This document shows, piece by piece, positions 44,984 through 56,375 of a stretch of DNA of 64,000 nucleotides; position 1 is the stretch's first letter, and each line of letters opens with the position of its first letter. Under the pieces are notes generated by a model. That model saw only the letters and a list, made by a program, of their open reading frames with translations, had not been told where the DNA came from and made no database searches. This stretch comes from Oreohelix idahoensis (lineage: Eukaryota > Mollusca > Gastropoda > Stylommatophora > Oreohelicidae). The stretch spans positions 248,001 to 312,000 of the forward strand of contig JAMPIV010018977.1 in NCBI GenBank assembly GCA_024509875.1, read 5' to 3'. A program made the position numbers and the translations under genes.

Positions 44984-45308
44984 ATGGTCCGCAACCAGAC
45001 GATACGTCAAGGCCTAAAATCCCACCCGCTGCAGACCCAAATAGAACAGTCCCAACTAAGATGGTTTGGCCATGTCTGCAGAATGGGAGAAGATCGGCTA
45101 CCACGACAAGCATGGGAAACAAAGAGCCAGGGATCCAGACCTCCAGGACGACCCAGAGTCCGCTGGGAGGACAATATTAGACAATCTTTGAAGGACCGAG
45201 GACTAGAATAGAACCAGGCCAGGAAGAAGACAGCCGATAGGATAGTCTGGCGCTCTCTCTTCCAAACCTCTACACCTCACGGTAGAAGAGGAACGACTAA
45301 GTAAGTAA
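44984..45308 (+). mobile_element. LINE L-a, very short 3' fragment inserted in L-b copy 2
   Basis: The 325-bp fragment covers only the C-terminal domain and (TAAG)n tail, including LRWFGHVCRMGEDRLPRQ. It is flanked by gattttgaaaaggc at 44970-44983 and 45309-45322. It is nearly identical to other L-a copies and shows no A-to-G excess, unlike the L-b sequence on both sides. Confidence 0.93.
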
Positions 45309-46417
45309 GATTTTGAAAAGGCTTTTGACAGTATACATAGGGACAGTTTATGGAAAATACTGAGGGCATATGGAATTCTAAGCTGCATAGTGTCAATCAT
45401 AAAAAGCCTCTATGCCAACTTTGCGTGTGGCGTTGGGCAGGGCAACATGGCCTTTGAGGTGAGGACGGGAGTGCGACGGGGATGCCCCTTGTTAACCACT
45501 CTTCTTTTGACAGTCATGAAATGGGTGTTGCGCCAGACGGCGGAGGGCGGTCCGGGAGAAATGGGATGGGCTGCATTTTCTACGTTGAAGGGTATGGGAT
45601 GTGCAGATGGCATTGCACCGCTGGCGCATTCGCATCAACGCATCCAGGAAGGGACGGATGGACTTGGTAGGTATAGCCAGCGGGTGGGCTTGGACATAAG
45701 TCTAGGGCGGACAGGGGTCGTGACGCTCGGTGTGAGCAACCCTGGGCCCATGTCAGTGGGGAGTCGGCGGCTGGGGCGGACAGGCACCTTCACGTGCCTA
45801 GGATGCATGGTGACACCAGACGGCGGAGCAAGCGGGGACATCGGCGGCGGAATGAACGGAGCGAGAACGGCCTTTTTTGGTCTTAACAGCATCAACAGGT
45901 CCTCTCAGTACAGTACAAGCACAAATTTAAGATTATATCAGAGCTGTGTGCTTTCTGTGGTGCGGAATGCTGGAGAGTAACAGAGAAGGAAGTGTCAAAA
46001 TTTTCCTCTTTTCACACAACATGCCTAAGAAAAATTCTCCTAATCTTTTGGCCGAATGCCATCACCAGCCGGGATCTGCTTGCTCGGAGCAGGCGGGAGG
46101 ACATGCGCACCATCATAGCTGGCGGACGCTGGAGATCGGTTGGCCATGTCCTCAGATGAGACCCCGATGCCGTCGCAAGAACAGCTATGCTATGGACCCC
46201 TGAAGGAAAACGAAAGAGAGGCCGACCAAAAACTTGGCGGAGGACTGTGGAGGCTGAGAGGCAAAGAATGAACCAGAGTTGGGGCACTGTACGAAGGATG
46301 GCCACCGACCGAGCAGGGTGGAATCAATTTGTTGTTGCCCTACAAGACGCCCACCAGGCGTGATGGCCACTGACTGCTTTGACGGTCGGCGGCTAAGGAT
46401 GAAAGAAGAAGAAGACA
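45309..46417 (+). pseudogene. L-b copy 2: RT palm, C-terminal domain and tail, hypermutated
   Basis: RT motif B survives (RTGVRRGCPLLTTLLLTV), but the catalytic box that reads YADD in the other copy reads CADG here (GMGCADGIAPLAHSHQ near 45605). Tyr-to-Cys and Asp-to-Gly are both A-to-G changes. The thumb region is full of Gly (DIGGGMNGARTAFFGLNS). From about 46170 the sequence again closely matches the other copy. Confidence 0.9.
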
Positions 46418-46514
46418 TAAGGAAATGTAAACGTGAAATGAACTACAAAAACGCATAAGGTTTACCTTACTGAGTGTACCGTGAAACGACAAAACAACCA
46501 AATCCACAAAGACC

Positions 46515-46800
46515 ATTTCAAACACAGCAGTGTGGTTCACTTTTGAGTGCTTGGTTATGGACCATAATTCAACCACCTTCCTCAGATACCTTATTTCTGA
46601 GGTTTGGAGCTGGCTTTCATGGGTTGTAATCATTGCCCATGACTAGCATAAGTCAAGACTGGAACATAGGTGATGCGGTATATAACCATCTTCGTAGGAA
46701 TCTACTATTTATGGCCTGAAAAGGTCTCCCAGTTGCTGCTCTTCGTGTAACCAACTTCTTTGATGCCTCCCTTTTAGTGGAAGGAAATAATACAGCATAT
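46515..46800 (-). mobile_element. LINE L-a fragment, minus strand
   Basis: Minus-strand frames encode KLVTRRAATGRPFQAIN near 46750 and, in other frames, TSEIRYLRKVVELW near 46590, both colinear with 58000-58240 of L-a. Stops and deletions show it is old. Confidence 0.75.
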
Positions 46801-47063
46801 CGAATATCGGATATCGAAAGCTGAGGAAACAGCAATGAAGGGAAAGAAAGCTTCATAAATCAGTATTTTAACAAAAAAAACATTAAGGGTTTTCACGACA
46901 ATGAGAACAGAACAAGTGTCCGGTGAGGACAAAATCGCTGCCGGTCAGATAAAACAAATTCAGTGCTATCTCAAAGCCTCGAATCATACTAAAAGCAATA
47001 AATAGTTTTAAGTAATTTACATCGTTTGTTTCAGATGCATCCTGGCACTATATATAGATGTTT

Positions 47064-47073
47064 GTTCTTGGGA
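47064..47073. repeat. Target-site duplication gttcttggga of L-a (left)
   Basis: It recurs at 58563-58572 after the L-a tail, 11.5 kb away. Confidence 0.88.
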
Positions 47074-47305
47074 AAAACTCCGCCTAAGCCGGTCCCAAGC
47101 CCGGCTGACAAAGGAGGAGGGCGGCCTGCATGGAGGCCGTAAGGAGGCAACCCCTCCCCCATGCAAAGGCACAACAGGCCAATCACCTGTTTGCTTTAAA
47201 TCATGATTACGCGAACTACAAGAGAGAAAACCGGACTGATTCTAAAGGCGATGAACTGGAACGGACTACGACTTATGGAACACAAGAAGTATAAATGGGA
47301 AAGAA

Positions 47306-48000
47306 GAGGAGCTGGTGGAAGAGGTGAGGAAAGCAAAATTAGAAATCCTGTCTATAACGGAAACAAAGAAAAGGGGACAATGAGTCATGGATCTCGATGG
47401 GAACACGTCTGAAAGAGCTAAAGGGGGCGTGGGTTGCATTGTGGCCAAAAACCAGAAAGATAGTATCAAGGGATGGAACTTTGTCTCGGAGCGCATTATG
47501 GTTGCAAAACTAAAAGAAGGAGAAACCATAGTCAACCTGGTCATAGTGTATGGGCCAAATGAGGATGAGAGAGCAGAGGTCAAGGAGGAATTCTTCGAGC
47601 TGCTTCAAAGGACAGTGGATGACTGCCTAGATGAAATTATCATGCTCGGAGATTTCAATGCCAGAGTTGGAAATGACTATGCTAGATGGGGTGGAGTTAT
47701 CGGAAGATATGGAGAAGATACTCTCAATGACAATGGAAAGCGACTCCTTAGATTCTGCAGTGAGCAGAATCGGATCATTACAAACACAAAGTTCCCCCAT
47801 AAGCGCATACATGCATACACTAGATGTGAACCAACAAAGAATGAGAAGTCAGTGATCGATTATGCCATTGTTAGGAGGAGCTCATTCAAATATGTCCGGG
47901 ATGCTAGAGTCTGGAGGGGGCCAGAGATTGGAAGTGATCACTACCTGCTTACAATCAAAAGAACAACTGAAAGAGTTGCTCAGCCTAGGAACTGCCCAAC
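47306..48000 (+). pseudogene. L-a endonuclease (APE/EEP type)
   Basis: The frame reads ILSITETKK (catalytic Glu) near 47345, then a TGA near 47378. It continues in the same frame with GGVGCIV, VIVYGPNED, IIMLGDFNARVG (near 47650), SVIDYAIV and EIGSDHYLL, the standard order of APE-type endonuclease motifs. It is interrupted by element 3 at 48005. The TGA is compatible with a single C-to-T change. The role would be nicking target DNA for target-primed reverse transcription. Confidence 0.87.
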
Positions 48001-48005
48001 ATCAC
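48001..48005. repeat. Target-site duplication atcac (left) of element 3
   Basis: It recurs at 56371-56375; the pair brackets element 3 exactly. Confidence 0.93.
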
Positions 48006-48260
48006 TGTCATAAAATTAACAAGTGATACAACGTAAAAATATCTCCAAAGGATAAAATGTAAGGATAAAAACATAACGCGTAAGCTGCTGATAGTACATG
48101 ATCGCCCTGACCGCGGGTCATCACCCTCCATAAAAATTGACTTGTTAGACGGGAAATCAAAACGGTTACCATTTGGAGGGATGAGAACGGCGGATCAAAA
48201 GGAAAAAAAAAATATGACTGAAAAAAATTGCGTGAGACTAGCAAGGCTAAGGAGACGCAC

Positions 48261-48294
<34 letters not shown>

Positions 48295-49885
48295 AACGGA
48301 GGAAAAAATTCACGTCCCCAAATTGACACGAGGTACGGAAACGGACGCTTTTGCGATACCAAGCCTTTGATTTGAATTCAGCGGCTAAACGCAGATGCTT
48401 GAAATATTACAAAATTTAAAAAGTAACTTTTCTTAATATTAATGTTAGGAATATAAAAATTAGCTGGCCGGATGGCCCATTCTGAGCAGTGAAATAATAT
48501 GTTTTTAATTTTACAGACGGATAGATAATAATGAAAATAATGACAAAAGACAGTGTTGTTCACAACAGCGAAAGACTGCATTGAATCAAAAGTGTCGCTA
48601 TTTGCACAAAAAATCGCGACCTTGAGACGCAGGTGTTCAAATCTACTTAGCATGGAAGAGAAGGGATATTGGTGGAAGCTGTGTCTAAAAATAACTTTTA
48701 ACGACAAAATTTTGGAGGGGAGAGAAAGGTTGGTTCAAAAATCAAGTACGTTTTTGTGAAAACGCAAGTAGAGACGGACAGACTAACAGATAAAAATCCA
48801 TACTTGACTGAAGCATGACTGAAATGACTTTAGTGTAGGAAATTTGAATTTAAAAAAACCAAGGCATTGATTGGCCACAGACAATCATATTATCCGCGCT
48901 CAGACGAGCTTTTTTGCCATTCCTCAATAGTTGTCCAGTGATAGACACAGTAAATTTCAAGTGTGGTGATTTCCAAATGAAATAAATTGAAATAAGTTCA
49001 GGGACGCCATACTATAGCCAGCAGCTCAGCTGAGTTTTGCTAGCATTTCTGTGTTCTTTATTCATAATCTGAGCTGTGAGTTCGATCTTGACACTAAGGT
49101 GGTGTCAAATGCTGATTAATAATTGAAGTGAGGACCCGTGCAGGGTACATTTCGACAGAACATCTGTGTATTGCTCAAGCACGGAGAGGTGGGGCCATCA
49201 TATTCCAGCACCAGAACAAATCTGGCAAAGTTGAGTAGGCTAGCTGGCCTGCTGAACTTACACCAACTTCATAAAACTAGCACCCAAGAGAATTTACTAC
49301 TGAAGCATCCCATTTCCTTCCATCATTAATGGACAATGCTGTGTAGGCATAAACAGGGAGGGATGAAGCCACCCCAACAGCACATCCATTCATAGTTTTC
49401 CCAGGAAAATTAACATTACGAACAGTAATACTATAATTAATCTTGAAGATTGCATATGTAAACATCTTTCATTTAACATGCCATTTATTCATGCCATTCA
49501 TTCATAAATTTCAAAATCTTTGCATAAGTTCTGGCCAAAATAAAACCTTGGTTCAGAACAAATAAATTTAAAAAAAGATTTTCTATTCTAAATTTAACCA
49601 GCTGAATTTAGTTCATTGTGTTATAAATTTTATTGATAGTATTAGACTTAATTGATATCTGTGGGTGTGTGTATATGTCCATACAACACATTGCATTCAG
49701 TACCCTAGATTTTAACGTAGCCACATTCATTAGTAAAAAAAGATATGTGTGAGGTCATAAAGTGGTAGCACGAAAGGGCCTTCTGTATATTCACAGTTAC
49801 AATTATCTCAGGAGCCTTCACAGCTGACCTCACGCATCACACTAGGTGATAACACCACCATACAATACCATCAAAATCCACTACA
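48006..49885 (+). repeat. Element 3 5' LTR
   Basis: It runs from tgtcataaaatt to tccactaca. It contains a run of about 30 G at 48262-48292. The 3' LTR is nearly identical outside that run. It should hold the promoter; I could not mark its elements. Confidence 0.95.
48262..48292. repeat. Poly-G run in the LTR
   Basis: About 30 consecutive G. The 3' LTR has a shorter, interrupted G tract at 54763-54778, and the solo LTR has about 22 C at 15415-15436 on the opposite strand. Confidence 0.9.
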
Positions 49886-49890
49886 TATAT

Positions 49891-49909
49891 TGGGGTCTTG
49901 TCCAGGGAT
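49891..49909 (+). promoter_or_regulatory. Primer binding site of element 3
   Basis: TGGGGTCTTGTCCAGGGAT lies five bases (tatat) after the LTR. It resembles a tRNA-Pro-complementary site with mismatches. Element 1 has the same spacer and a related site. Confidence 0.7.
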
Positions 49910-50166
49910 AATTAGCATAAACAGTAATATAAGGATCTCCTGGTGGGAGAAATAAAATTAGGGGAACAAAATTGTAAAATTCCCTTAAAATTAAAAGTGC
50001 CCCTTTAAATTAAAAGGGCATTTAGAAGTTGGTGAATCTTCACAGCCAGTAATAATTAATTAGTTAACTGGTTAGTTAGAATTAGTTAGACTATAGTCAT
50101 AAGAAGTACTTAGTGTATTTACTGGTTAGACATTTATCTTGTATATTATTATATTGTCTAAAAAGT

Positions 50167-51516
50167 ATGGCGGAGCTAGCAAAATTTAGATCAGCTGCTG
50201 TGCTGACCGCAAAGGAGATGGGAATGGATGGTCAGGTTTTGGTTCAATATGTAACGACTGAATGTGATAAATATATTGAACGGGAAGAAAGAAGATTAGA
50301 AAAAGAGGCTGAAAGAAAATTAGAGTCTGAAAGGTTGGCTGAAGAGAAGAGGTTAGAGGCGGATAGAGAAATTAAGAGGCTGCAGATTGAGGCAGAAGAC
50401 AAACGACAGCAAAGGGAGGCAGAAGAAAAAAGATTGACTGCCGAAAGGGAGGCAGAAGATAGAGGGTTGCAAAGGGAGCACGAATTACGACTAAGGGAGC
50501 TGGAATTACAAGGCCAGGCTCCTGAAAATGGTGCCAGCCCTTTTGCCTCAGATGCTACGCCCAGTCTGGGAGCCTCAAACTCAGCTATGGGGTTTCATTT
50601 AGACCATTTTGTTGAAAAAGACGATGACATAGAGGGGTACCTAGGACGTTTTGAGTTATTAGCTACTACATATGGGTTAGAGAGAGAGAGGTGGAGTTTA
50701 AAGCTATCACAGGGACTGAGAGGTACTTCTTATGAAGTCTTTGCTAAAATGAACAGGGAAGACCAAGACAATTATGACATGTTAAAGCAGGCTTTGTTAT
50801 TAAGGTACGAGAAGAATGGTGAATTTTATCGTAAGAAATTTAGAAATGCCAAACTGTTGTCTGGGGAGACATACCACCAATTCTCTGCTAGACTGGAAAC
50901 CTATTTGGAGAAATGGACTGCTCTGGGGAAGACCCAAGGTCTTAAAGAAATGATCATGATTGAGCAATTGAGAGAGTCCATGGCTCCAGACATGAGAAAA
51001 TTTCTCATGGAACAAGGTGCAGAGAAGTTGGGAGAGGTTTTAAATGTCGCTGAGAGGTATCAGGCAGCCCAGGCAGAGGTAAGTGGTGCTAAAAAGAAGC
51101 ACATAGATAATTTTAAAGCTCCACAGCAATTTAATAAATTTGATAATAGAGAGCAGGGAAATAAAGGTAGGACAAACTTTGAGCGGCCAAGAAATGACTA
51201 TCGCGACAGAAACTCACAGTTCAATGACCAAAAGTTCAATGAAAGAAAACCGTTGAACCAAGGAAAAAGATGGTGTAAATGGTGCAAGAAAGATAACCAT
51301 AACACCGAATTTTGTAGAAGGAAACCTTCAAACATTGCTGCAATGAAGTCGGGGACGCAAAGATTAAAGGTTAATCCTAATGGACAACAGGAACCTTATC
51401 ACCCCCCAGTTTGTGAGGATGTTATTTGTAATGGGGTCACCATAAGGTGCCTTTATGATACAGGTTTGGATTATGATTCAGTTGTGAAGTCTAGCCTAGT
51501 GGACCCAAGTCAGTAG
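50167..51516 (+). pseudogene. Element 3 Gag and protease N-terminus
   Basis: The ATG at 50167 is chosen because the following MAELAKFRSAAVLTAKE matches the start of element 1 Gag; upstream open codons are leader. A charged coiled coil follows, then capsid with the SCAN-like segment, and a CCHC knuckle (WCKWCKKDNHNTEFCRR) near 51275. The protease then begins, with the active-site DTG in LYDTGLDYDSVV near 51460. An in-frame TAG at 51514 cuts the protease in two. Element 1 lacks exactly this protease segment. Confidence 0.9.
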
Positions 51517-52528
51517 ACCACAGAAACAGTGGAAATACAAGGGGCGACTAAGGACATACCACTCATGACACTTCCCATCGCAAGGATAACGGTGAAAACT
51601 CGCTATGTGGAAGGAGAAATCAGAGCAGCAGTGATAGATGAACCAATCTACTCTCTGATATTGGGGTGTAGATACGTCTTCTTGGGGAATCCCGAGAAAC
51701 CTGTGATCATGGCGACAGTGCAGACCAGGTCACAGAAGAAGGAGGAAGAAGGTGAACCTATAAATGCTCATCCAGAGGAGATGAGGAAGGCGCAGGCTGA
51801 GGATAGGACACTCAAGCCATGTTTTAAAAAAATTGCCCAAATGCCACACACCTCCAAGCAAGGGAGAGTACTTTGTGAAGAACAGATTATTATATAGGAA
51901 GACAGGAACTAGATCCACTGGTCACGGACAGTTAGTTCTTCCCAAGATATATAGGGCAAACTTAATAAGGAGCTTACATGTTGGAAAAGATGGTGACCAT
52001 GAGAAAGTCGGTACCATCTGCCAAAAGATTGCTCGAAAATACTATTGGCCCGACGTAAATGTCGATGTTGAAAACTTTGTAGAAGCATGTGGCGTATTTC
52101 ATGAGGGAACACCCACAAAGGGAAAATATGTGCAGGACCTAGAAACGCCACGGGGCAACTTTAGGCCTGAAAGGAAAACTAATTATACTTGGGTAGACAA
52201 AGTGGAATGGGAGCCCCCTTTTCACACCCAGTCTTCACTTGAATGGATTAACATGGCCACTATGCGAAGAGTACAAAGAAGAAATTTTACCCAGGATAAG
52301 ATGACAATCCCTCGGTCAGACTTATATAAACTGGAAGAACAGACAAGAGAGCGAAGATCTCTCATAAGCAATCTAAAGTGGGGAGACAAACCCCAGAAAA
52401 AAATTGGTAGTGGTCGATTTGTGAGTGATGATTCTAGGAAGAAAAGTCCTCATTATAAAGCTTCTAATGGACGGGACCCGATGGGTTCCATGAAAAATAA
52501 GTATGATAAATTAAAGATCCAGATGTAA
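51517..52528 (+). pseudogene. Element 3 protease C-terminus, HHCC remnant and lysine-rich region
   Basis: After the TAG the same frame encodes YSLILGCRYVF, the second conserved protease block, and MATVQTRSQ. The frame breaks in a run of seven A near 51826-51832 (one A more than expected from element 1). It continues at 51833-52528 with NRLLYRKTG, HVGKDGDHEKVG, YYWPDV and EACGVFHEGT. That is an integrase zinc-binding remnant with C-x3-H in place of the last Cys pair. The final 132 residues are the unrecognised region shared with element 1, ending at TAA 52526. Confidence 0.85.
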
Positions 52529-54414
52529 CTTTATTAAGGACCTGGACGGATGAGAAGGCGGAAGAACCTGTTACCTCATCTTATCAATATGTGAACGAAC
52601 TGACCACTCGTTTGAAAGCTGGATGGAAACTGGCAAATGATAATTTGAAACAAGCCAGGAAGAAACATGCAGCATATTTTAATAGGAAGGCAAAGGACCG
52701 AGAACTAGCTGTGGGAGAGAAGGTGCTTCTTCTACTACCCGGTAGCCAGAATAAATTACAAATTGGTTGGCAAGGTCCATATACGGTTCTAGAGAAGGTG
52801 TCTAGAACAAACTATAAAATTGACAAAGAGGGGAAGGAGAAAGTTTATCATGTAAACTTATTAAAGAAGTATCTGGACAGACCACTCCAGGAAAGCACCC
52901 CCTTATTGACCTTGGCTATTGCAACCCAGATGCAAAAGGAACCACTCACCTCACATGAATACCCATTACATCCTTGTGAAACAGCAGCACAGGTAAAAGT
53001 CAGTAAGCACCTGACTAAAAACCAGAGGGAGAGAGTTCAACAGGTTCTGGAGGAACATACAGATGTATTAACAGATAAACCAGGCCATACAAATTTGCTA
53101 CAGTATGACATGAAACTGGTAGACTCAAACCCAATCTGTATGAGAGCCTATTCTATTCCGTTCGCGAAGGAGAAGGCATTGAAGGAAGAAATAGATTATT
53201 TGCTGAAGGAGGGGATTATTTCGCACAGTGAATCATCTTTTAGTTCTAGTGTCGTTTTGTTGAGAAAACCGTCTGGGGAACACAGACTGTGCATAGATTA
53301 CAGGAAACTGAATGCTGTCACAGAAGGACAAGTGGATCCATTACCAGACACAAAACAGTTATTTGCCAGACTGAACAAGGCAAAATACTTTTCAAAGGTG
53401 GATCTTAGTAAAGGCTATTACCAGATCCCAGTGAAGCCTGAAGTGAGACCTTATTTGGCTTTTAGCACTTCGGATGGACATTATGAATTCAATATGCTAC
53501 CATTCGGACTGAAAAAATGCTCCGAGTGTATTTTCAAGGATGATGCGCAAATTGTTGGATCCCCTGAATAACCCATGTATCACGAATTTCATGGATGATA
53601 TTCTCGTCGCCACAGAGACATTTGAAGAACACATTGAAGCTCTAGAAATGTTATTTAATAGACTTCGGGAGGCGAACTTAACTGCTAGGCCAACAAAATG
53701 TTGTATTGGATGCAAAGAGTTGGAATTCTTGGGACACACTGTATATCAGGGTAACATGACCCCTGACCCCAAGAACTTGGAAAAACTGCAGAGAGCACCT
53801 AGACCACAAACAAAAAAGGACGTGCGATCATTCGTGTCGTTATGCGGATTTTATCAGAAATACATCAAAAATTTTAACGCTATTTGTGCTCCTCTGACTG
53901 ATCTGACTCGCAAGGGACTTCCAGATAAAATTATTTGGACTGCACAATGTGAACTAGCGTTCCAAGAGTTAAAGGAAAAAACTCACTAGCAGGCCTATTC
54001 TCAAACTGCCTGATTTGACACAGGACTTTGTCTTAAGAACCGATGCAAGTAATGTAGGACTCGGAGGGGCTTTGTTGCAAAGATCATCTTCACCTGATGG
54101 GGAACTGAAACCAGTCGCTTATGCAAGCCGCAAATTGAATAAGGCGGAACAAGGATACTCCACAAGCGAAAAAAGAATGTTTAGCGTTAATCTGGGCAAT
54201 AAAGAAGTTTCAAATCTATCTGTATGGTAGGACTTTTGTGGTGGAGACGGATCATCAGCCTCTCGTATTCTTATCTCAGGCTAAGCATGAAAACGCAAGA
54301 TTGCTGAGGTGGTCTTTATTGCTTCAACCTTATCAGTTTAGTATCCAATATATCCCAGGCAAATTGAATGTCGGTGCAGATTTCCTCAGTCGGCACCCCT
54401 GTGATCAAAATTAG
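52510..54414 (+). pseudogene. Element 3 GPY/F, reverse transcriptase and RNase H
   Basis: The frame is open from 52510 in -1 relative to the upstream ORF, as in element 1. WQGPYTVLEKV is the GPY/F motif. RT has VDLSKGYYQIP and, after a frameshift in six A at 53512-53517, FMDDILVATE. A second shift lies in six A near 53967. RNase H begins LRTDASNVGLG and a third shift lies in six A near 54168. The C-terminus ends GADFLSRHPCDQN at 54414. All three shifts are one extra A relative to element 1. Otherwise the motifs are fully conserved. Confidence 0.9.
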
Positions 54415-54488
54415 AGTAATGGCAGACGGGAGGAGAGATTTTATCTATGTGTATCACTGGTTTTAGAACTTGCCGTAGGCATGTTTTC

Positions 54489-54501
54489 AAGTGGGGAGAT
54501 G
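54489..54501 (+). promoter_or_regulatory. Polypurine tract of element 3
   Basis: aagtggggagatg directly precedes the 3' LTR TG at 54502. Confidence 0.85.
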
Positions 54502-56370
54502 TGTCATAAAATTAACAAGTGATACAACGTAAAAATATCTCCAAAGGATAAAATGTAAGGATAAAAACATAACGCGTAAGCTGCTGATAGTACATGATCG
54601 CCCTGACCGCGGGTCATCACCCTCCATAAAAATTGACTTGTTAGACGGGAAATCAAAACGGTTACCATTTGGAGGGATGAGAACGGCGGATCAAAAGGAA
54701 AAAAAAAATATGACTGAAAAAAAATTGCGTGAGACTAGCAAGGCTAAGGAGACGCACACTTGGGGGAGGGGGGCGGGGAACGGAGGAAAAAATTTACGTC
54801 CCCAAATTGACACGAGGTACGGAAACGGACGCTTTTGCGATACCAAGCCTTTGATTTGAATTCAGCGGCTAAACGCAGATGCTTGAAATATTACAAAATT
54901 TAAAAAGTAACTTTTCTTAATATTAATGTTAGGAATATAAAAATTAGCTGGCCGGATGGCCCATTCTGAGCAGTGAAATAATATGTTTTTAATTTTACAG
55001 ACGGATAGATAATAATGAAAATAATGACAAAAGACAGTGTTGTTCACAACAGCGAAAGACTGCATTGAATCAAAAGTGTCGCTATTTGCACAAAAAATCG
55101 CGACCTTGAGACGCAGGTGTTCAAATCTACTTAGCATGGAAGAGAAGGGATATTGGTGGAAGCTGTGTCTAGAAATAACTTTTAACGACAAAATTTTGGA
55201 GGGGAGAGAAAGGTTGGTTCAAAAATCAAGTACGTTTTTGTGAAAACGCAAGTAGAGACGGACAGACTAACAGATAAAAATCCATACTTGACTGAAGCAT
55301 GACTGAAATGACTTTAGTGTAGGAAAATTTGAATTAAAAAAAAACCAAGGCATTGATTGGCCACAGACAATCATATTATCCGCGCTCAGACGAGCTTTTT
55401 TGCCATTCCTCAATAGTTGTCCAGTGATAGACACAGTAAATTTCAAGTGTGGTGATTTCCAAATGAAATAAATTGAATAAGTTCAGGGACGCCATACTAT
55501 AGCCAGCAGCTCAGCTGAGTTTTGCTAGCATTTCTGTGTTCTTTATTTATAATCTGAGCTGTGAGTTCGATCTTGACACTAAGGTGGTGTCAAATGCTGA
55601 TTAATAATTGAAGTGAGGACCCGTGCAGGGTACATTTCGACAGAACATCTGTGTATTGCTCAAGCACGGAGAGGTGGGGCCATCATATTCCAGCACCAGA
55701 ACAAATCTGGCAAAGTTGAGTAGGCTAGCTGGCCTGCTGAACTTACACCAACTTCATAAAACTAGCACCCAAGAGAATTTACTACTGAAGCATCCCATTT
55801 CCTTCCATCATTAATGGACAATGCTGTGTAGGCATAAACAGGGAGGGATGAAGCCACCCCAACAGCACATCCATTCATAGTTTTCCCAGGAAAATTAACA
55901 TTACGAACAGTAATACTATAATTAATCTTGAAGATTGCATATGTAAACATCTTTCATTTAACATGCCATTTATTCATGCCATTCATTCATAAATTTCAAA
56001 ATCTTTGCATAAGTTCTGGCCAAAATAAAACCTTGGTTCAGAACAAATAAATTTAAAAAAAGATTTTCTATTCTAAATTTAACCAGCTGAATTTAGTTCA
56101 TTGTGTTATAAATTTTATTGATAGTATTAGACTTAATTAATATCTGTGGGTGTGTGTATATGTCCATACAACACATTGCATTCAGTACCCTAGATTTTAA
56201 CGTAGCCACATTCATTAATAAAAAAAGATATGTGTGAGGTCATAAAGTGGTAGCACGAAAGGGCCTTCTGTATATTCACAGTTACAATTATCTCAGGAGC
56301 CTTCACAGCTGACCTCACGCATCACACTAGGTGATAACACCACCATACAATACCATCAAAATCCACTACA
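54502..56370 (+). repeat. Element 3 3' LTR
   Basis: It is colinear with 48006-49885; the main difference is the shorter G tract. A few substitutions and one-base gaps are visible (for example near 55326), consistent with a fairly recent insertion. Confidence 0.95.
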
Positions 56371-56375
56371 ATCAC
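56371..56375. repeat. Target-site duplication atcac (right) of element 3
   Basis: It pairs with 48001-48005. Confidence 0.93.

Larger units (their letters stand above)
44328..46417 (+). mobile_element. LINE L-b, second copy, A-to-G hypermutated, carrying an L-a fragment
   Basis: It is bounded by taaggaaat at 44319-44327 and 46418-46426, with a (GAA)n tail ending at 46417. It is colinear with the minus-strand L-b copy at 22820-24590. Between about 44390 and 46170 the sense strand shows massive A-to-G change; the first 60 bp and the last 250 bp do not. An L-a fragment at 44984-45308 interrupts it. Confidence 0.93.
48006..56370 (+). mobile_element. Element 3: Gmr1-like Ty3/gypsy LTR retrotransposon lacking the IN core
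   Basis: The element is 8,365 bp with LTRs of 1,880 bp (48006-49885) and 1,869 bp (54502-56370), TG...CA ends, a 5-bp TSD, PBS and PPT. The order is Gag, PR, degenerate HHCC, novel region, GPY/F, RT, RNase H. It is the plus-strand relative of element 1 with a different LTR. Coding breaks are a TAG at 51514 and four one-base gains in A runs, plus the shared -1 frame step near 52520. Confidence 0.93.

Noticed and set aside
44328..46417. APOBEC-type G-to-A hypermutation.
   Set aside because: The direction is opposite: the copy with the intact YADD box and Lys-rich codons has A, and the damaged copy has G.
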